Assembly: GCF_001911425.1 (NCBI RefSeq)
Contig: NZ_MPPL01000001.1
Coordinates: 5,300,850-5,341,157, forward strand
Length of the DNA stretch: 40,308 nucleotides
Reading direction: 5' to 3'
From: Mucilaginibacter polytrichastri
GTDB taxonomy: Bacteria > Bacteroidota > Bacteroidia > Sphingobacteriales > Sphingobacteriaceae
Positions 1 to 8,251 of this stretch are shown here, piece after piece (position 1 is the stretch's first letter; each line of letters starts with the position of its first letter). Under the pieces are notes generated by a model. That model did no database searches and was not told where the DNA came from. It saw nothing but the letters and a program-made list of their open reading frames with translations. Made by a program: the position numbers and the translations under genes.

Positions 1-701
1 CTTTTGAAACTATTCAAAAAGGTGATAAACTACTAACTATAAATGTTAACCTAAAGCATTTTAAGGCAAAAGCAAAAGATGTGAGTAAAATTTATATTAG
101 ATTTTACTTGGAACCGAATGTGAAACAGGTTTCGACACGTAAGGCGGGAGTTGGAAGAACTAAGATAATTTATGATATAAAGTTAAATGAATTAAGAAAC
201 CTTCCCAATGATTTAGAAAACGAAAGGCTTTGTCCAATAGAATGTTTTTTTTGCTTTAATATAATTCCTAATGACTACGACTTAGTTTCTTATGAGGCTG
301 AAACATTAAAAAATGTTAGAAATCTTGAATACGAAGCTTTCAAAGCTTATTTACCCAATGCTCCCATTAAAGACGAAAAATTAATGGTGGTATTTAATAA
401 ACGATCGACAAAAGACAAATTCAAGGTATTCATTACGTTTTCCAAAGAAAGAATTGGAACAGGTCAATTTGCACTGGCCGTACTGATCAATTTAGTATGC
501 GGTTTGCTATTAAGTTTCCCTACTTTCAAATCTAAAACAACTGATCTTGGGGTAATAGTTATACCCTTTGCACCACAGTTTTGGTTGGTGATAATAGTTA
601 TTATTATAGCAACTATCTATTTCTTAGGTTCATATCTTATTTCAAAAGCATTCCAAATGTTGGATAAAGCATTTGACTACTGTAAAAGCACATTTAAATG
701 A
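1..701 (+). CDS. Membrane-anchored hypothetical protein, 5' end outside the window
   Basis: The reading frame is open from base 3 and encodes continuous protein-like sequence before the first usable start (GTG at 81), so the gene almost certainly begins upstream and only its C-terminal part is seen. The soluble part is rich in Lys, Asn and Glu. Two hydrophobic segments sit near the end (roughly residues 130-150 and 165-190 counted from the GTG), followed by a short basic tail, suggesting a soluble domain held to the membrane by a C-terminal hairpin. The stop overlaps the ATG of the next gene as ATGA, so the two are likely translationally coupled. I do not recognise the family. Base composition is clearly more A+T-rich than the genes after 2784, as for the next two genes. 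Sure it is coding; function unknown. Confidence 0.75.
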   Translation, partial: FETIQKGDKLLTINVNLKHFKAKAKDVSKIYIRFYLEPNVKQVSTRKAGVGRTKIIYDIKLNELRNLPNDLENERLCPIECFFCFNIIPNDYDLVSYEAETLKNVRNLEYEAFKAYLPNAPIKDEKLMVVFNKRSTKDKFKVFITFSKERIGTGQFALAVLINLVCGLLLSFPTFKSKTTDLGVIVIPFAPQFWLVIIVIIIATIYFLGSYLISKAFQMLDKAFDYCKSTFK

Positions 702-2206
702 AAGCGCTTTTAGATACTAATATAATTATCCATAGGGAAGCGGGAAGGGTTACAAATCAGGACATTGGCATACTGTTCAAGTGGCTTGATAAAGCAAGCT
801 TTGAAAAATGCATTCATCCAATAACATTAGAAGAGATAAATAAAAATCCCAATAAATCGACTGTTGAGACATTTAACATAAAATTAGATAGCTATGTTCT
901 TCTTAATACGACAGCTCCAATGCCACCAATCGTTATTGATATTTCAAAAAAACATGATATAAATGAAAATGATCGAAATGATACAATTCTTTTAAATGAG
1001 GTATTTTCAGAAAGGGTTGATTTGTTAATATCTGAAGATAACAAAATTCACAAAAAGGCTTTTGAGTTAGGTATTCAAGATAAAGTTTTTAAAATTAATA
1101 CTTTTTTAGAAAAAATTACAGCAGAATACCCAGAGTTGGTGAACTACAAAGTACTAAGTGTTCGTCAAGAACTATTTGGTAACATTGATCTTTCTGACAA
1201 TTTTTTTTTAACTCTCAAGGACGATTATCCAGGATTTGAAAAGTGGTTTAATAAAAAGGCTAACGAAAAGGCGTACATCACAATTAATAAAAGCAATAAA
1301 AAATTACTTTCTTTTCTGTTTCTAAAAAGGGAAGATGAGAAAGAAATTTATTCAGATATTGAACCACCATTTAGGCCTAAAAGAAGATTAAAGGTAGGAA
1401 CCTTTAAAGTTGTCGGCAATGGTTTTAGACTGGGAGAAAGATTTTTAAAAATTATTTTTGATAATGCTTTAGCCAATAAAGTAGAGGAGATCTATGTGAC
1501 GATTTTTCAAAAAAGAGAAGAGCAATTAAGATTAATTGAACTTTTGGAAGCTTGGGGATTTACAGTTTGGGGGATGAAGTCTAATGGTGAATATGTTTAC
1601 ATAAGAAATTTTTCAAAGACATTTGATATTAAAAATCCACGAGTTACATTTCCCTATATCCCAACATATACAAAAGCATTTTTAGTTCCTATTCATCCTG
1701 CTTATCACACTGAATTATTCCCCGATTCAATATTAAAAACAGAATCTCCGCTCAACTTTGTTGACGATGAGCCGCATAGAAATGCTATAAGTAAAGTTTA
1801 TGTTTCGCGGTCATGGGAAAAAAATATAAACAAGGGGGATGTATTAGTTTTTTATAGAACAGGCGGATTTTATCAAAGTGTTATTACTACAGTGTGTATT
1901 GCTGAAGAAATTATCACCAACTTTGCCGATGAAGATGATTTTATTAGAATTTGTAAAAAGAGAAGTGTTTATTCAGAACAAAATCTAAGAAACCAATGGC
2001 GATCTAACCCCCGGAGCAGACCGTTTATCGTTTCAATGCTGTATACCTATTCATTTCCTCAACGGATTAATTTAAAATCACTAATTGAAAATGAAATAAT
2101 CCCGAGTATCGAAGAGGCACCTAGGGGCTTTAAAGAAATTACAAAACAGCAACTTGAGAAAATTTTAAAATTAACAAATACAGATGCGAGTTATATTGTC
2201 AATTAA
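698..2206 (+). CDS. PIN-domain / GNAT-like / EVE-PUA-like fusion protein
   Basis: The protein has 502 residues. Residues 1-135 look like a PIN ribonuclease domain: ALLDTNIII with the first acidic residue D6, ENDRNDT with D92/D95, and LLISEDNKIH with D114. Residues about 165-305 resemble a GNAT acyltransferase-like fold (VGTFKVVG, LGERFLKIIFDNAL, LLEAWGF). Residues about 325-500 resemble an EVE/PUA-like nucleic-acid-binding domain (SRSWEKNINKGDVLVFYRTG, then a long basic stretch). PIN domains usually cut RNA with Mg2+ or Mn2+; EVE/ASCH/PUA folds bind RNA or modified bases. I infer a nuclease or RNA-modifying effector that senses a nucleic acid. It overlaps the upstream gene by 4 bases and the ASCH gene by 23. 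Confident of the PIN domain; the GNAT and EVE-like assignments are by eye and moderate. Confidence 0.8.
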   Translation: MKALLDTNIIIHREAGRVTNQDIGILFKWLDKASFEKCIHPITLEEINKNPNKSTVETFNIKLDSYVLLNTTAPMPPIVIDISKKHDINENDRNDTILLNEVFSERVDLLISEDNKIHKKAFELGIQDKVFKINTFLEKITAEYPELVNYKVLSVRQELFGNIDLSDNFFLTLKDDYPGFEKWFNKKANEKAYITINKSNKKLLSFLFLKREDEKEIYSDIEPPFRPKRRLKVGTFKVVGNGFRLGERFLKIIFDNALANKVEEIYVTIFQKREEQLRLIELLEAWGFTVWGMKSNGEYVYIRNFSKTFDIKNPRVTFPYIPTYTKAFLVPIHPAYHTELFPDSILKTESPLNFVDDEPHRNAISKVYVSRSWEKNINKGDVLVFYRTGGFYQSVITTVCIAEEIITNFADEDDFIRICKKRSVYSEQNLRNQWRSNPRSRPFIVSMLYTYSFPQRINLKSLIENEIIPSIEEAPRGFKEITKQQLEKILKLTNTDASYIVN

Positions 2207-2552
2207 ACCAGAATATGCAAATAAGATTTTTGACGGGACCAAGAAATATGAGTTTAGAAGAACAATTTTTAAAGATACTACAGTAAAAACTGTCATAGTA
2301 TACGCATCGTCGCCTATGCAAAAAGTGATCGGAGAGTTTGAAATAGATATTATCTTAAATGATGGCTTAAATGATTTATGGGAGCAAACAAAAGATTTCG
2401 CTGGCATAACCCAAGATTATTTTTATGAGTATTTTTCGCAAAAACAAGAGGGATATGCTATAAAAATAAAAAATGTTCAAAGGTATCTCCAACCACTTTG
2501 CTTAAAAGATGAATATAACGTCAGCCCACCGCAATCCTTTTTATACGTATAA
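2184..2552 (+). CDS. ASCH-domain protein
   Basis: A 122-residue protein that is essentially one ASCH domain of the PUA-like fold. It has the typical opening LSIKPEYANKIFDGTKKYEF followed by RR, then VIVYASSPMQKVIGEFEI, and the late aromatic/Tyr-rich segment. ASCH domains are known or predicted to bind RNA; some hydrolyse modified nucleosides such as N4-acetylcytidine. The start lies inside the preceding PIN fusion gene (23-base overlap, different frame), which argues for co-translation and a joint role. A partner that recognises the RNA substrate or restrains the PIN nuclease is possible but is inference. Same A+T-rich composition as the two upstream genes. Confidence 0.85.
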   Translation: MRVILSIKPEYANKIFDGTKKYEFRRTIFKDTTVKTVIVYASSPMQKVIGEFEIDIILNDGLNDLWEQTKDFAGITQDYFYEYFSQKQEGYAIKIKNVQRYLQPLCLKDEYNVSPPQSFLYV

Positions 2553-2783
2553 TTATTGCCCCCCTCATTCTGACACGACCGTGTAGCTCGTGCCTATTGT
2601 TACACCCCCGCTTCCCCCCTAAACCTGATAGCAGCGGATACCGGCCTTCGCGGTTAAGGCCGGTGCGCGTATGAGCGGATAGCAGGGCAGGTGGCCCCGA
2701 AATGTTACTGCCTTCCGTTTACATAAAGCAATGATTGAAGGTGTGCATGATTGCATGATTGAGGGGTAAATCTTAACATGCTA
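2553..2783. other. Intergenic region with composition shift
   Basis: This 231-base gap marks a sharp change from the A+T-rich operon to C-rich and then mixed sequence. It holds a C-rich stretch, a hairpin element (separate entry) and a short tandem GCATGATT pair near 2745. No gene was found. It may mark the edge of an inserted segment, but no integrase, att duplication or tRNA is visible. Confidence 0.5.
2624..2687. repeat. REP-like intergenic hairpin element
   Basis: A perfect 9-bp inverted repeat, ACCGGCCTT (2640-2648) and AAGGCCGGT (2656-2664), is flanked by near-copies of AGCGGATA: GCAGCGGATA on the left and GAGCGGATAGCAGG on the right. I recall similar sequences scattered between genes of other Bacteroidota, but only one copy lies in this window, so the claim of dispersal rests on memory. 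It may also end transcription of the upstream operon. Confidence 0.5.
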
Positions 2784-3491
2784 TTACACCGTTTGCCCGC
2801 CAACCGCAAAATAGGCTTCCAACTCTGCCAGGGTTGATGCATTGGTTTCGATGTCTTTAATAATCTTGCCTTTCTCCATCAGTAAAATACGGTCGCAAAC
2901 ATCGGTTACGTGGTTTAAATCGTGGCTGGATACCAGGGTGGTTACGCCTTTGGCATTCAGTTCCTTCAAAACATTCTTCAGGCGGATCTGCGTGCTTGGG
3001 TCAATATTGGCGAAGGGTTCATCCAGCATTAAAAACTCCGGGTTTTGCAACAGGCATGCCGCCACGCCAACTTTACACTGGTTGCCTTTAGATAGGTCAC
3101 GAATATATTTGCCGCGTTTTAGAATCTCGCCGTTAAAGAAATCACTCATGGTAGACAAATAATCATCTACCTGTGCGTTGTTGTATTTGTGCAGGCCGCC
3201 AATAAAGTAAAAGTATTCTTCGGGGGTAAGGTAATCAATCAGGAAACCTTCATCCAGGTAAGCAGCTGTGTAGCTTTTCCAGGCTTCGTTACCGGCAACA
3301 GGTTCGCTGTTCGATAATACCTCGCCCTGGTCTGGGAGGATCAGATCCAGCATCATGCGGAATAAGGTGGTTTTACCTGCCCCATTATTACCAATTAAAC
3401 CAATGCTTTCGCCTTTGGCAATGCTTAATTGCGGAATGTTTACTACAGGCACAGCTGCATAAACCTTTTTTAAATCTTTTATCTCGATCAT
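2784..3491 (-). CDS. ABC transporter ATP-binding protein
   Basis: A 235-residue nucleotide-binding subunit of an ABC exporter. Walker A is GNNGAGKTT (34-42), the signature is LSKGNQ (133-138), Walker B FLMLDEP (153-159), the D-loop region ANIDPS follows, and the switch His is H190 in SSHD. The signature differs from LSGGQ at two positions, as in many ABC-2 type export ATPases. It is separated by 2 bases from the upstream permease gene, so the two form an operon and probably one transporter. The substrate cannot be told. Confidence 0.93.
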   Translation of the reverse strand: MIEIKDLKKVYAAVPVVNIPQLSIAKGESIGLIGNNGAGKTTLFRMMLDLILPDQGEVLSNSEPVAGNEAWKSYTAAYLDEGFLIDYLTPEEYFYFIGGLHKYNNAQVDDYLSTMSDFFNGEILKRGKYIRDLSKGNQCKVGVAACLLQNPEFLMLDEPFANIDPSTQIRLKNVLKELNAKGVTTLVSSHDLNHVTDVCDRILLMEKGKIIKDIETNASTLAELEAYFAVGGQTV

Positions 3492-3493
3492 AA

Positions 3494-4975
3494 TTATTTA
3501 GCTCTAAAGCCTTCGGCTATGGTATATCTTTTGGTGATGAAATCTTTTTCGAGTTGTTTAATCCAGAAACTCCTGGTTAAAATAAATAACAGGCCTGTTA
3601 AGCCTAAAATAATAAGGGCCACATCGGGGTGTTTAAAAAAAGACAACGGCCAGTATATTAAATAAGGCCCCAGCATTAAGGGCAGTGCAAGCAGTAATTG
3701 GGTAGCGCCAACGCCTTCCCAGTTAAATGATGCACCTTTAGACAGGTCGATGCGTCTGTAATTGCGGTTGGCAAAGAACAACACAATGGTGGCGTTAACG
3801 CCCATATTCCACAGGTACATTATAAAATGGATAAACAAAATGTGCCAGCCGTAATACACATATGGGATGGTGAGTATAAAAACCAATGTGGATACCAGCG
3901 AAAACAATAGGTATTTTGCTTTAAAAAAGTCTCTGATAGTTACTTTACTTACCAATATGCCATCGAAATGGCCACCCTGCCAGCTAAACATAAACTGGCC
4001 GTAGTTGATGATGAAGATGCCGGTCATTAAAATAGCAGGCAGTAATTTAATAGCAGGCGAATTTTGATAAGCCGGGTTGGTATAAAATATCAATCCGTAA
4101 AACATAAATAACAGCGACATAACCAGGGACGAACGGGGGCGTTTATTACGTAGTATCAGTTTAATTTCGTTGGCTACAAGGTCGCCAATATGGCCAAAGT
4201 AACCCAGCAGCGGTATTTCGGTACTGCTTTTATAAGCCGATGCCTTGCGCGAGCCCAGCTCTTCGAGGTATAGGTTGCCCTTAAGGTACAGGAAGTTTAA
4301 ATAATACATTACAGCACCAAGTAGTATTGGGAGTACCACAAAGGCAGGTTGCGCCAGCAGGTGCCCGAATAAAAAGCCGGATGCTTTACGGATAGAGTAC
4401 AAATGCCACGAGAAATCGGCCGTGCTAATCAATATCAGTGCAGCGGCAGCAGCCAAAAAGATCCAGCCGTTTAAGTTTGATTTCCGTTTGATGTATAACG
4501 CCAGGTAATTATTAAATACCGTAAGCGCTGCTACGGCCAGTATAAACACAGCAGCCACGCCGGCGCCGTTTTCGTGCGCAATAATTTTAAGGGCGAAGGG
4601 TGTAAACAGAATAAGCGGCCAAAGGTTAAAGACTGATAAAATGGCGGTGAATGATAGGTAACCCACCAATGTATTCCGTTTTACCGGGAGGGTTAAATAG
4701 GGTTGTACCCGCAAGGTGGGCAGCTCTTGCAGTTGCAGGCGCATAAGCAGATCAAACAGGTAGTAATAGAGCAGGATACTGCAAAAGGCCGGGATCATAT
4801 CTTCATCGGGCATGGCCTTATCAATGATCTTATCCATAAAAAAAGCGATTACCAATACATTTAATAGCAGGTATAAAATGAGGATTGCCATCACAATACG
4901 GATGGCCATATTTTTGCCTGTATTTTTTGATCGCCAGAAAGCCTTTAATTCGTGCTGTACAAAGGTTGATATCAT
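3494..4975 (-). CDS. DUF5687-type ABC transporter permease
   Basis: A 493-residue integral membrane protein with about ten to twelve hydrophobic segments, beginning with a short cytoplasmic part (FVQHELKAFWRSKNTGKN) typical of the Bacteroidota DUF5687 family of ABC-2-like permeases. Cytoplasmic loops carry the basic patches LPVKRNTLVGYL and ILRNKRPRSSLV. It is first in a two-gene operon with the ATPase at 2784-3491. The ATG at 4975 lies directly downstream of a promoter with TTG, 20 bases, then TATCTTAT. Transport substrate unknown. Confidence 0.85.
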   Translation of the reverse strand: MISTFVQHELKAFWRSKNTGKNMAIRIVMAILILYLLLNVLVIAFFMDKIIDKAMPDEDMIPAFCSILLYYYLFDLLMRLQLQELPTLRVQPYLTLPVKRNTLVGYLSFTAILSVFNLWPLILFTPFALKIIAHENGAGVAAVFILAVAALTVFNNYLALYIKRKSNLNGWIFLAAAAALILISTADFSWHLYSIRKASGFLFGHLLAQPAFVVLPILLGAVMYYLNFLYLKGNLYLEELGSRKASAYKSSTEIPLLGYFGHIGDLVANEIKLILRNKRPRSSLVMSLLFMFYGLIFYTNPAYQNSPAIKLLPAILMTGIFIINYGQFMFSWQGGHFDGILVSKVTIRDFFKAKYLLFSLVSTLVFILTIPYVYYGWHILFIHFIMYLWNMGVNATIVLFFANRNYRRIDLSKGASFNWEGVGATQLLLALPLMLGPYLIYWPLSFFKHPDVALIILGLTGLLFILTRSFWIKQLEKDFITKRYTIAEGFRAK

Positions 4976-4980
4976 ATGTG

Positions 4981-5011
4981 ATAAGATAACGGATGCCCGA
5001 AAACGTTACAA
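4981..5011 (-). promoter_or_regulatory. Promoter of the ABC permease-ATPase operon
   Basis: On the minus strand, TTG (5011-5009), a 20-base spacer and TATCTTAT (4988-4981) resemble the Bacteroidota promoter TTG/TTTG-N19-20-TAnnTTTG. The element ends only 5 bases before the permease ATG, implying a very short or absent 5' leader. Confidence 0.5.
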
Positions 5012-5143
5012 TTAATAGCTCAATATAATTAATAAAATTTTCAGGAGCTATAGTTAGCAATTTTTTAAGCTGTAATGATAGCGCCGGCTAATGTCTGGAA
5101 GGATACCGGTTAAATGCTAATAGGTGTAAGGGCAGAAAGTCCT

Positions 5144-5151
5144 TATCTTCG
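5144..5151 (+). promoter_or_regulatory. -7 promoter element of the pseudouridine synthase gene
   Basis: TATCTTCG matches TAnnTTTG at all but one position and lies 7 bases before the ATG at 5159. No clear -33 element was found. It argues that the ATG at 5114 is not used. Confidence 0.45.
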
Positions 5152-5158
5152 CAAACTT

Positions 5159-5839
5159 ATGCTGCTCACCATCTTATACCGCGACGAATACCTCATCGCT
5201 ATTAATAAACCCCACGGACTGCTTGTTCACCGCTCTAAAATTGCCGATGATACCGATGTATTTGCACTACAGTTATTGCGCGATCAAATTGGTCAGCATG
5301 TTTACCCGGTACACCGCCTCGATCGTAAAACAGGCGGCATCTTGCTTTTTGCTTTAGATAAGGCTACCGATGCCAGCATGCAGCAACAGTTTATGAATAA
5401 GGAGGTTACTAAAAAATACCTGGCTATTGTGCGCGGTTATACAGACCCAACGGGCGAAATTGATTATGCCCTGCGTAAAGAAAACGGCACTTTACAAGAT
5501 GCATTTACCGCTTATACTACCTTACACCAGGCAGAGTTGCAGGTGCCGTTTGGCGGGCATCCAACGTCGCGCTATTCATTGGTGGAGGCTACGCCTACTA
5601 CCGGGCGCATGCATCAGTTAAGAAAACATTTTAAGCATATTTTCCACCCCATTATTGGCGACCGTACGCATGGTTGCAATAAACAAAACAAGCTATTTAA
5701 TGAGCAATGGCAAATGGAAACCATGATGCTGCACGCCGCACATCTTTCATTTACACACCCGGTAACGGGCAAGGCCATTGAGATTGAAGCCCCGATACAT
5801 GACGAGTTTAACCGGGTAATGAATTTAATGGGCTGGTAA
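5159..5839 (+). CDS. RluA-family RNA pseudouridine synthase (TruC-like)
   Basis: From this start the protein has 226 residues. It isomerises a uridine in tRNA or rRNA to pseudouridine. The family core HRLDRKTGGIL contains the catalytic Asp D55; NKPHGLLVHRS near the N-terminus and GRMHQLRKHFKHI are the other conserved blocks. Absence of an S4 domain and the short length fit the tRNA U65 synthase TruC better than RluC/D. A longer frame starts at 5114, but a -7 promoter-like element (5144-5151) sits between, and the domain begins right after the second Met, so 5159 is preferred. The 3' end overlaps the convergent hydrolase gene by 15 bases. Confidence 0.88.
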   Translation: MLLTILYRDEYLIAINKPHGLLVHRSKIADDTDVFALQLLRDQIGQHVYPVHRLDRKTGGILLFALDKATDASMQQQFMNKEVTKKYLAIVRGYTDPTGEIDYALRKENGTLQDAFTAYTTLHQAELQVPFGGHPTSRYSLVEATPTTGRMHQLRKHFKHIFHPIIGDRTHGCNKQNKLFNEQWQMETMMLHAAHLSFTHPVTGKAIEIEAPIHDEFNRVMNLMGW

Positions 5840-6700
5840 ATTAAGTACTTCTTTTACCATTTCAACCACATCGGTTATCATAGTTGGCTCTATCAATATT
5901 TTATCGTGCCCTGCGCCGTTGTAGGCTTTGGATGCAATGAAACTCCGGGTGGCTAGAAACTCTTGAAGGTATGGGTAGGGAGCAATTTTATCTTCCTCGT
6001 CATAGGCAACCCAGTGGCTCAGTCCGGCATCAAACTGATACCGGGCATCTAATGTAAAGTTCGAGAAAACATCATTAAATATCCGCCTGAAATCGGCGTA
6101 AAAAACTTCCTGCGCTTCTGCCGGTACTTCGTTGGCATTAAGTGTAGCTTTGAAATTTTCTTTGAGGTGTACTAAAGGGGTAAGGCTGATAAGTAGTTTG
6201 GGGTTGATGCCTGTCTCGGTCAAGGTAATTACATTGGCCATTACACCAAGCGAATGGCCAATCAGTACATCTGGTTCGCCATATTCGCCAATAATAGCTT
6301 TAATGGCTTGTACATACATCAATAGGTTAGCCATATCTGCCTCAGAGCTGCCATTACCTGGTGCATCAAAAGCAATAATCTGCGTGTCTGGAATTTCGCG
6401 AAGCGCGGTAATGAGTTGGTAATAGTCTGCCGCTTTAGAGGCCCAGCCGTGGGTTAACAGAATCTTCCGGGTACCTGTGCCCCATATAAAGCCGTTAAAA
6501 CTGAGTTCTGTTTGGGTAAAGTAGGCATCCAGCGCTTTCAGGCTAAATGGAACAGCTTCGTCCAGCAAAAGATTAACAGGGTACCGCACCGGCATCTTGG
6601 GCGAGTAGCAGATCAGTTGCCACAATAGCTGATTGTATTGAGGGGAATTTTTGTCGGTAGTTGTTTTTATATCGTTGATAATGCGTTTCAACTTTTTCAT
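5825..6700 (-). CDS. Alpha/beta-hydrolase family protein
   Basis: A 291-residue soluble hydrolase without signal peptide. The oxyanion-hole motif HGW is at 84-86, the nucleophile elbow GHSLG at 148-152 (S150), the likely acid D237 in DEEDKIAP, and the catalytic His H265 in NGAGHD. The fold is that of small esterases and lipases; the substrate is not evident. The gene is convergent with, and overlaps by 15 bases, the pseudouridine synthase gene. Its promoter region holds a 14-bp perfect inverted repeat, suggesting specific control. Confidence 0.88.
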   Translation of the reverse strand: MKKLKRIINDIKTTTDKNSPQYNQLLWQLICYSPKMPVRYPVNLLLDEAVPFSLKALDAYFTQTELSFNGFIWGTGTRKILLTHGWASKAADYYQLITALREIPDTQIIAFDAPGNGSSEADMANLLMYVQAIKAIIGEYGEPDVLIGHSLGVMANVITLTETGINPKLLISLTPLVHLKENFKATLNANEVPAEAQEVFYADFRRIFNDVFSNFTLDARYQFDAGLSHWVAYDEEDKIAPYPYLQEFLATRSFIASKAYNGAGHDKILIEPTMITDVVEMVKEVLNLPAH

Positions 6701-6717
6701 AGGGCAGATATATACAA

Positions 6718-6759
6718 TTGCAGTACAAAGCTAAAATAATCATGCGCTTTGTACTGCAA
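6718..6759 (-). promoter_or_regulatory. Promoter and operator-like palindrome upstream of the hydrolase
   Basis: TTGCAGTACAAAGC (6718-6731) and GCTTTGTACTGCAA (6746-6759) are a perfect 14-bp inverted repeat with 14 bases between. On the minus strand one arm overlaps an exact -7 element TAGCTTTG (6733-6726), so a dimer bound here would block transcription. Transcription would start near 6720, leaving a short leader before the ATG at 6700. Confidence 0.5.
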
Positions 6760-6787
6760 CTATCCCGGTTCTTGAACAATAACCAAA

Positions 6788-7585
6788 TTAGCTCCGGATA
6801 AGGTTGCCCGCCGGCTTTTTTGTGCCGAAACGGTTTTGCTGTATACGGTCGTACTCCTTTACATAATCGGGATGCTCGGTTTTCAATAGCCTATCCCACA
6901 ATCTAAAATACAGGCCGTAATTACCTTTAAACTTGCTATGGTGTAAATTGTGATGCACCGAAGTATTTACTATTTCGAATAAAAAGCTATGCCTGAACCA
7001 GCGTGGTGCCACCTCATAACCCAAATGCCCATACACATTAATTATAAAGCCTGTAATGGTGAATAATAGCACCGTAAACGGATGCACCGGTATCAGCATT
7101 ACAATTAATAGTAATACCCCGCCTTCGGTACAGGCTTCTAAAAAGTGGAATGAGTAGGAGGTCCATGGGGATGGGTTGGTAGATTGGTGGTGTACCAGAT
7201 GCGTGTATCTAAATAGCCTTTTATGGTGCAGTAAACGATGCATCCAATAAAAATAAGTATCATGTATTACCAGGCACATAACCAGGCTAACCCCAACCCA
7301 CCACCATGGATAATCTGAAAGATTGGTGTATACGTGGGTATAATTTTTAAAAGGTGTAAATAATACAAGGTAGGCAATAACCACCAGTACTGCCGTGGTT
7401 TGCATGGAGTGTAAAACTTCTCGCTTAAAATCGCTTAGAGCAGCTTGGCGTTGCTGGATTTTTGATTTAGCAAACCAGGTAGTGAGTATTTTGTAGCATA
7501 AAATAAATGGCAGGCCTGCAATGATAAAATACCTGATGGCCGACACGCCGAACAGCCTGAGCAAGGTTTCAATTATCTCTTTCAT
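6788..7585 (-). CDS. Sterol desaturase / fatty acid hydroxylase family membrane protein
   Basis: A 265-residue membrane enzyme of the FA_hydroxylase superfamily, which uses a di-iron centre held by histidine clusters. The clusters are visible: HDTYFYWMH (108-116), HLVHH (129-133) and HHNLHH (211-216). Hydrophobic segments at about 18-36, 62-78, 95-107 and 155-185 fit the family. Possible substrates are fatty acids, sphingolipid bases or carotenoids; the sequence does not decide. A Crp-type regulator lies 72 bases upstream on the same strand. Confidence 0.88.
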   Translation of the reverse strand: MKEIIETLLRLFGVSAIRYFIIAGLPFILCYKILTTWFAKSKIQQRQAALSDFKREVLHSMQTTAVLVVIAYLVLFTPFKNYTHVYTNLSDYPWWWVGVSLVMCLVIHDTYFYWMHRLLHHKRLFRYTHLVHHQSTNPSPWTSYSFHFLEACTEGGVLLLIVMLIPVHPFTVLLFTITGFIINVYGHLGYEVAPRWFRHSFLFEIVNTSVHHNLHHSKFKGNYGLYFRLWDRLLKTEHPDYVKEYDRIQQNRFGTKKPAGNLIRS

Positions 7586-7595
7586 GGTTATATAC

Positions 7596-7612
7596 GTTAT
7601 TAAAATAATAAC
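7596..7612. repeat. Short palindrome upstream of the desaturase gene
   Basis: GTTATTA (7596-7602) and TAATAAC (7606-7612) form a perfect 7-bp inverted repeat with a 3-base centre, 11 bases upstream of the ATG at 7585. On the minus strand it follows a -7-like TAACTTTA. It could be an operator or an mRNA hairpin. Confidence 0.3.
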
Positions 7613-7657
7613 CTAAAGTTACCGGCCCTTACCCGTATAAAAATTAACAAAGGATAA

Positions 7658-8251
7658 TTAATGCTTATGGCCCGAAGCTATTCGTTTACGGATACGGCTA
7701 AGGGATACGGGGGTAATACCCAGCAGCGTAGCCAGATGCTTATCAGGCACCCGGTTGGCAATATCCGGCTTCTCTTTTAATAGTTTAAGGTAACGCTCCC
7801 CGGCAGAAAGCAGCACGAAAGATTCGACCCGTTCTAAAGATTCGGCCAGCATATGCAATAAAAAGAGGTTACGATGGGCAGAAAGCTTTGGGTTATTATC
7901 CAGCAGGCTTTGCGCTTTATTATAATCAATTTCCAGTAGTGTGGTGTCTTCCATGGCTTGATAAGTGAAGCGGGATGGCTGTTGCAGAATAATAACATCA
8001 TGCGATGCGATAAACTGGTTTTCCCAGCGCAGCAACAGGGTTATTTCGTCGCCGTTCTCTTTTAAATGATAAGCCCTTATGAGGCCCTTTTTAATAAAAG
8101 CCAGCTTTGGTGCAAACGCTCCCTTCTGTATATAAATCCCTTCTGCCGGTATTTTACGGGTATGTGCCATATTGAAAAGGCCTGTCAGATCGGAGATCGA
8201 CAAGCCTTTAAACAAATGAAGGTAAAACTGAATTTCTTCGGTATTAAGCAT
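7658..8251 (-). CDS. Crp/Fnr-family transcriptional regulator
   Basis: A 197-residue cytoplasmic regulator. Residues about 10-120 form a cyclic-nucleotide-binding-type beta-roll (FAPKLAFIKKGLIRAYHLKENGDE), followed by a dimerisation helix and a C-terminal helix-turn-helix (HLATLLGITPVSLSRIRKRI, about 172-191). The clear phosphate-binding motif of cAMP receptors is not evident, so the ligand is unknown; such proteins are frequent in Bacteroidota. It precedes the fatty-acid-hydroxylase-type gene in the same direction, which may be a target. An inverted repeat spans its own start codon. Confidence 0.9.
   Translation of the reverse strand: MLNTEEIQFYLHLFKGLSISDLTGLFNMAHTRKIPAEGIYIQKGAFAPKLAFIKKGLIRAYHLKENGDEITLLLRWENQFIASHDVIILQQPSRFTYQAMEDTTLLEIDYNKAQSLLDNNPKLSAHRNLFLLHMLAESLERVESFVLLSAGERYLKLLKEKPDIANRVPDKHLATLLGITPVSLSRIRKRIASGHKH

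Noticed and set aside
5114..5158. Longer N-terminus of the pseudouridine synthase
   Set aside because: A -7 promoter-like element lies between the two start codons and the conserved domain begins right after the later Met.
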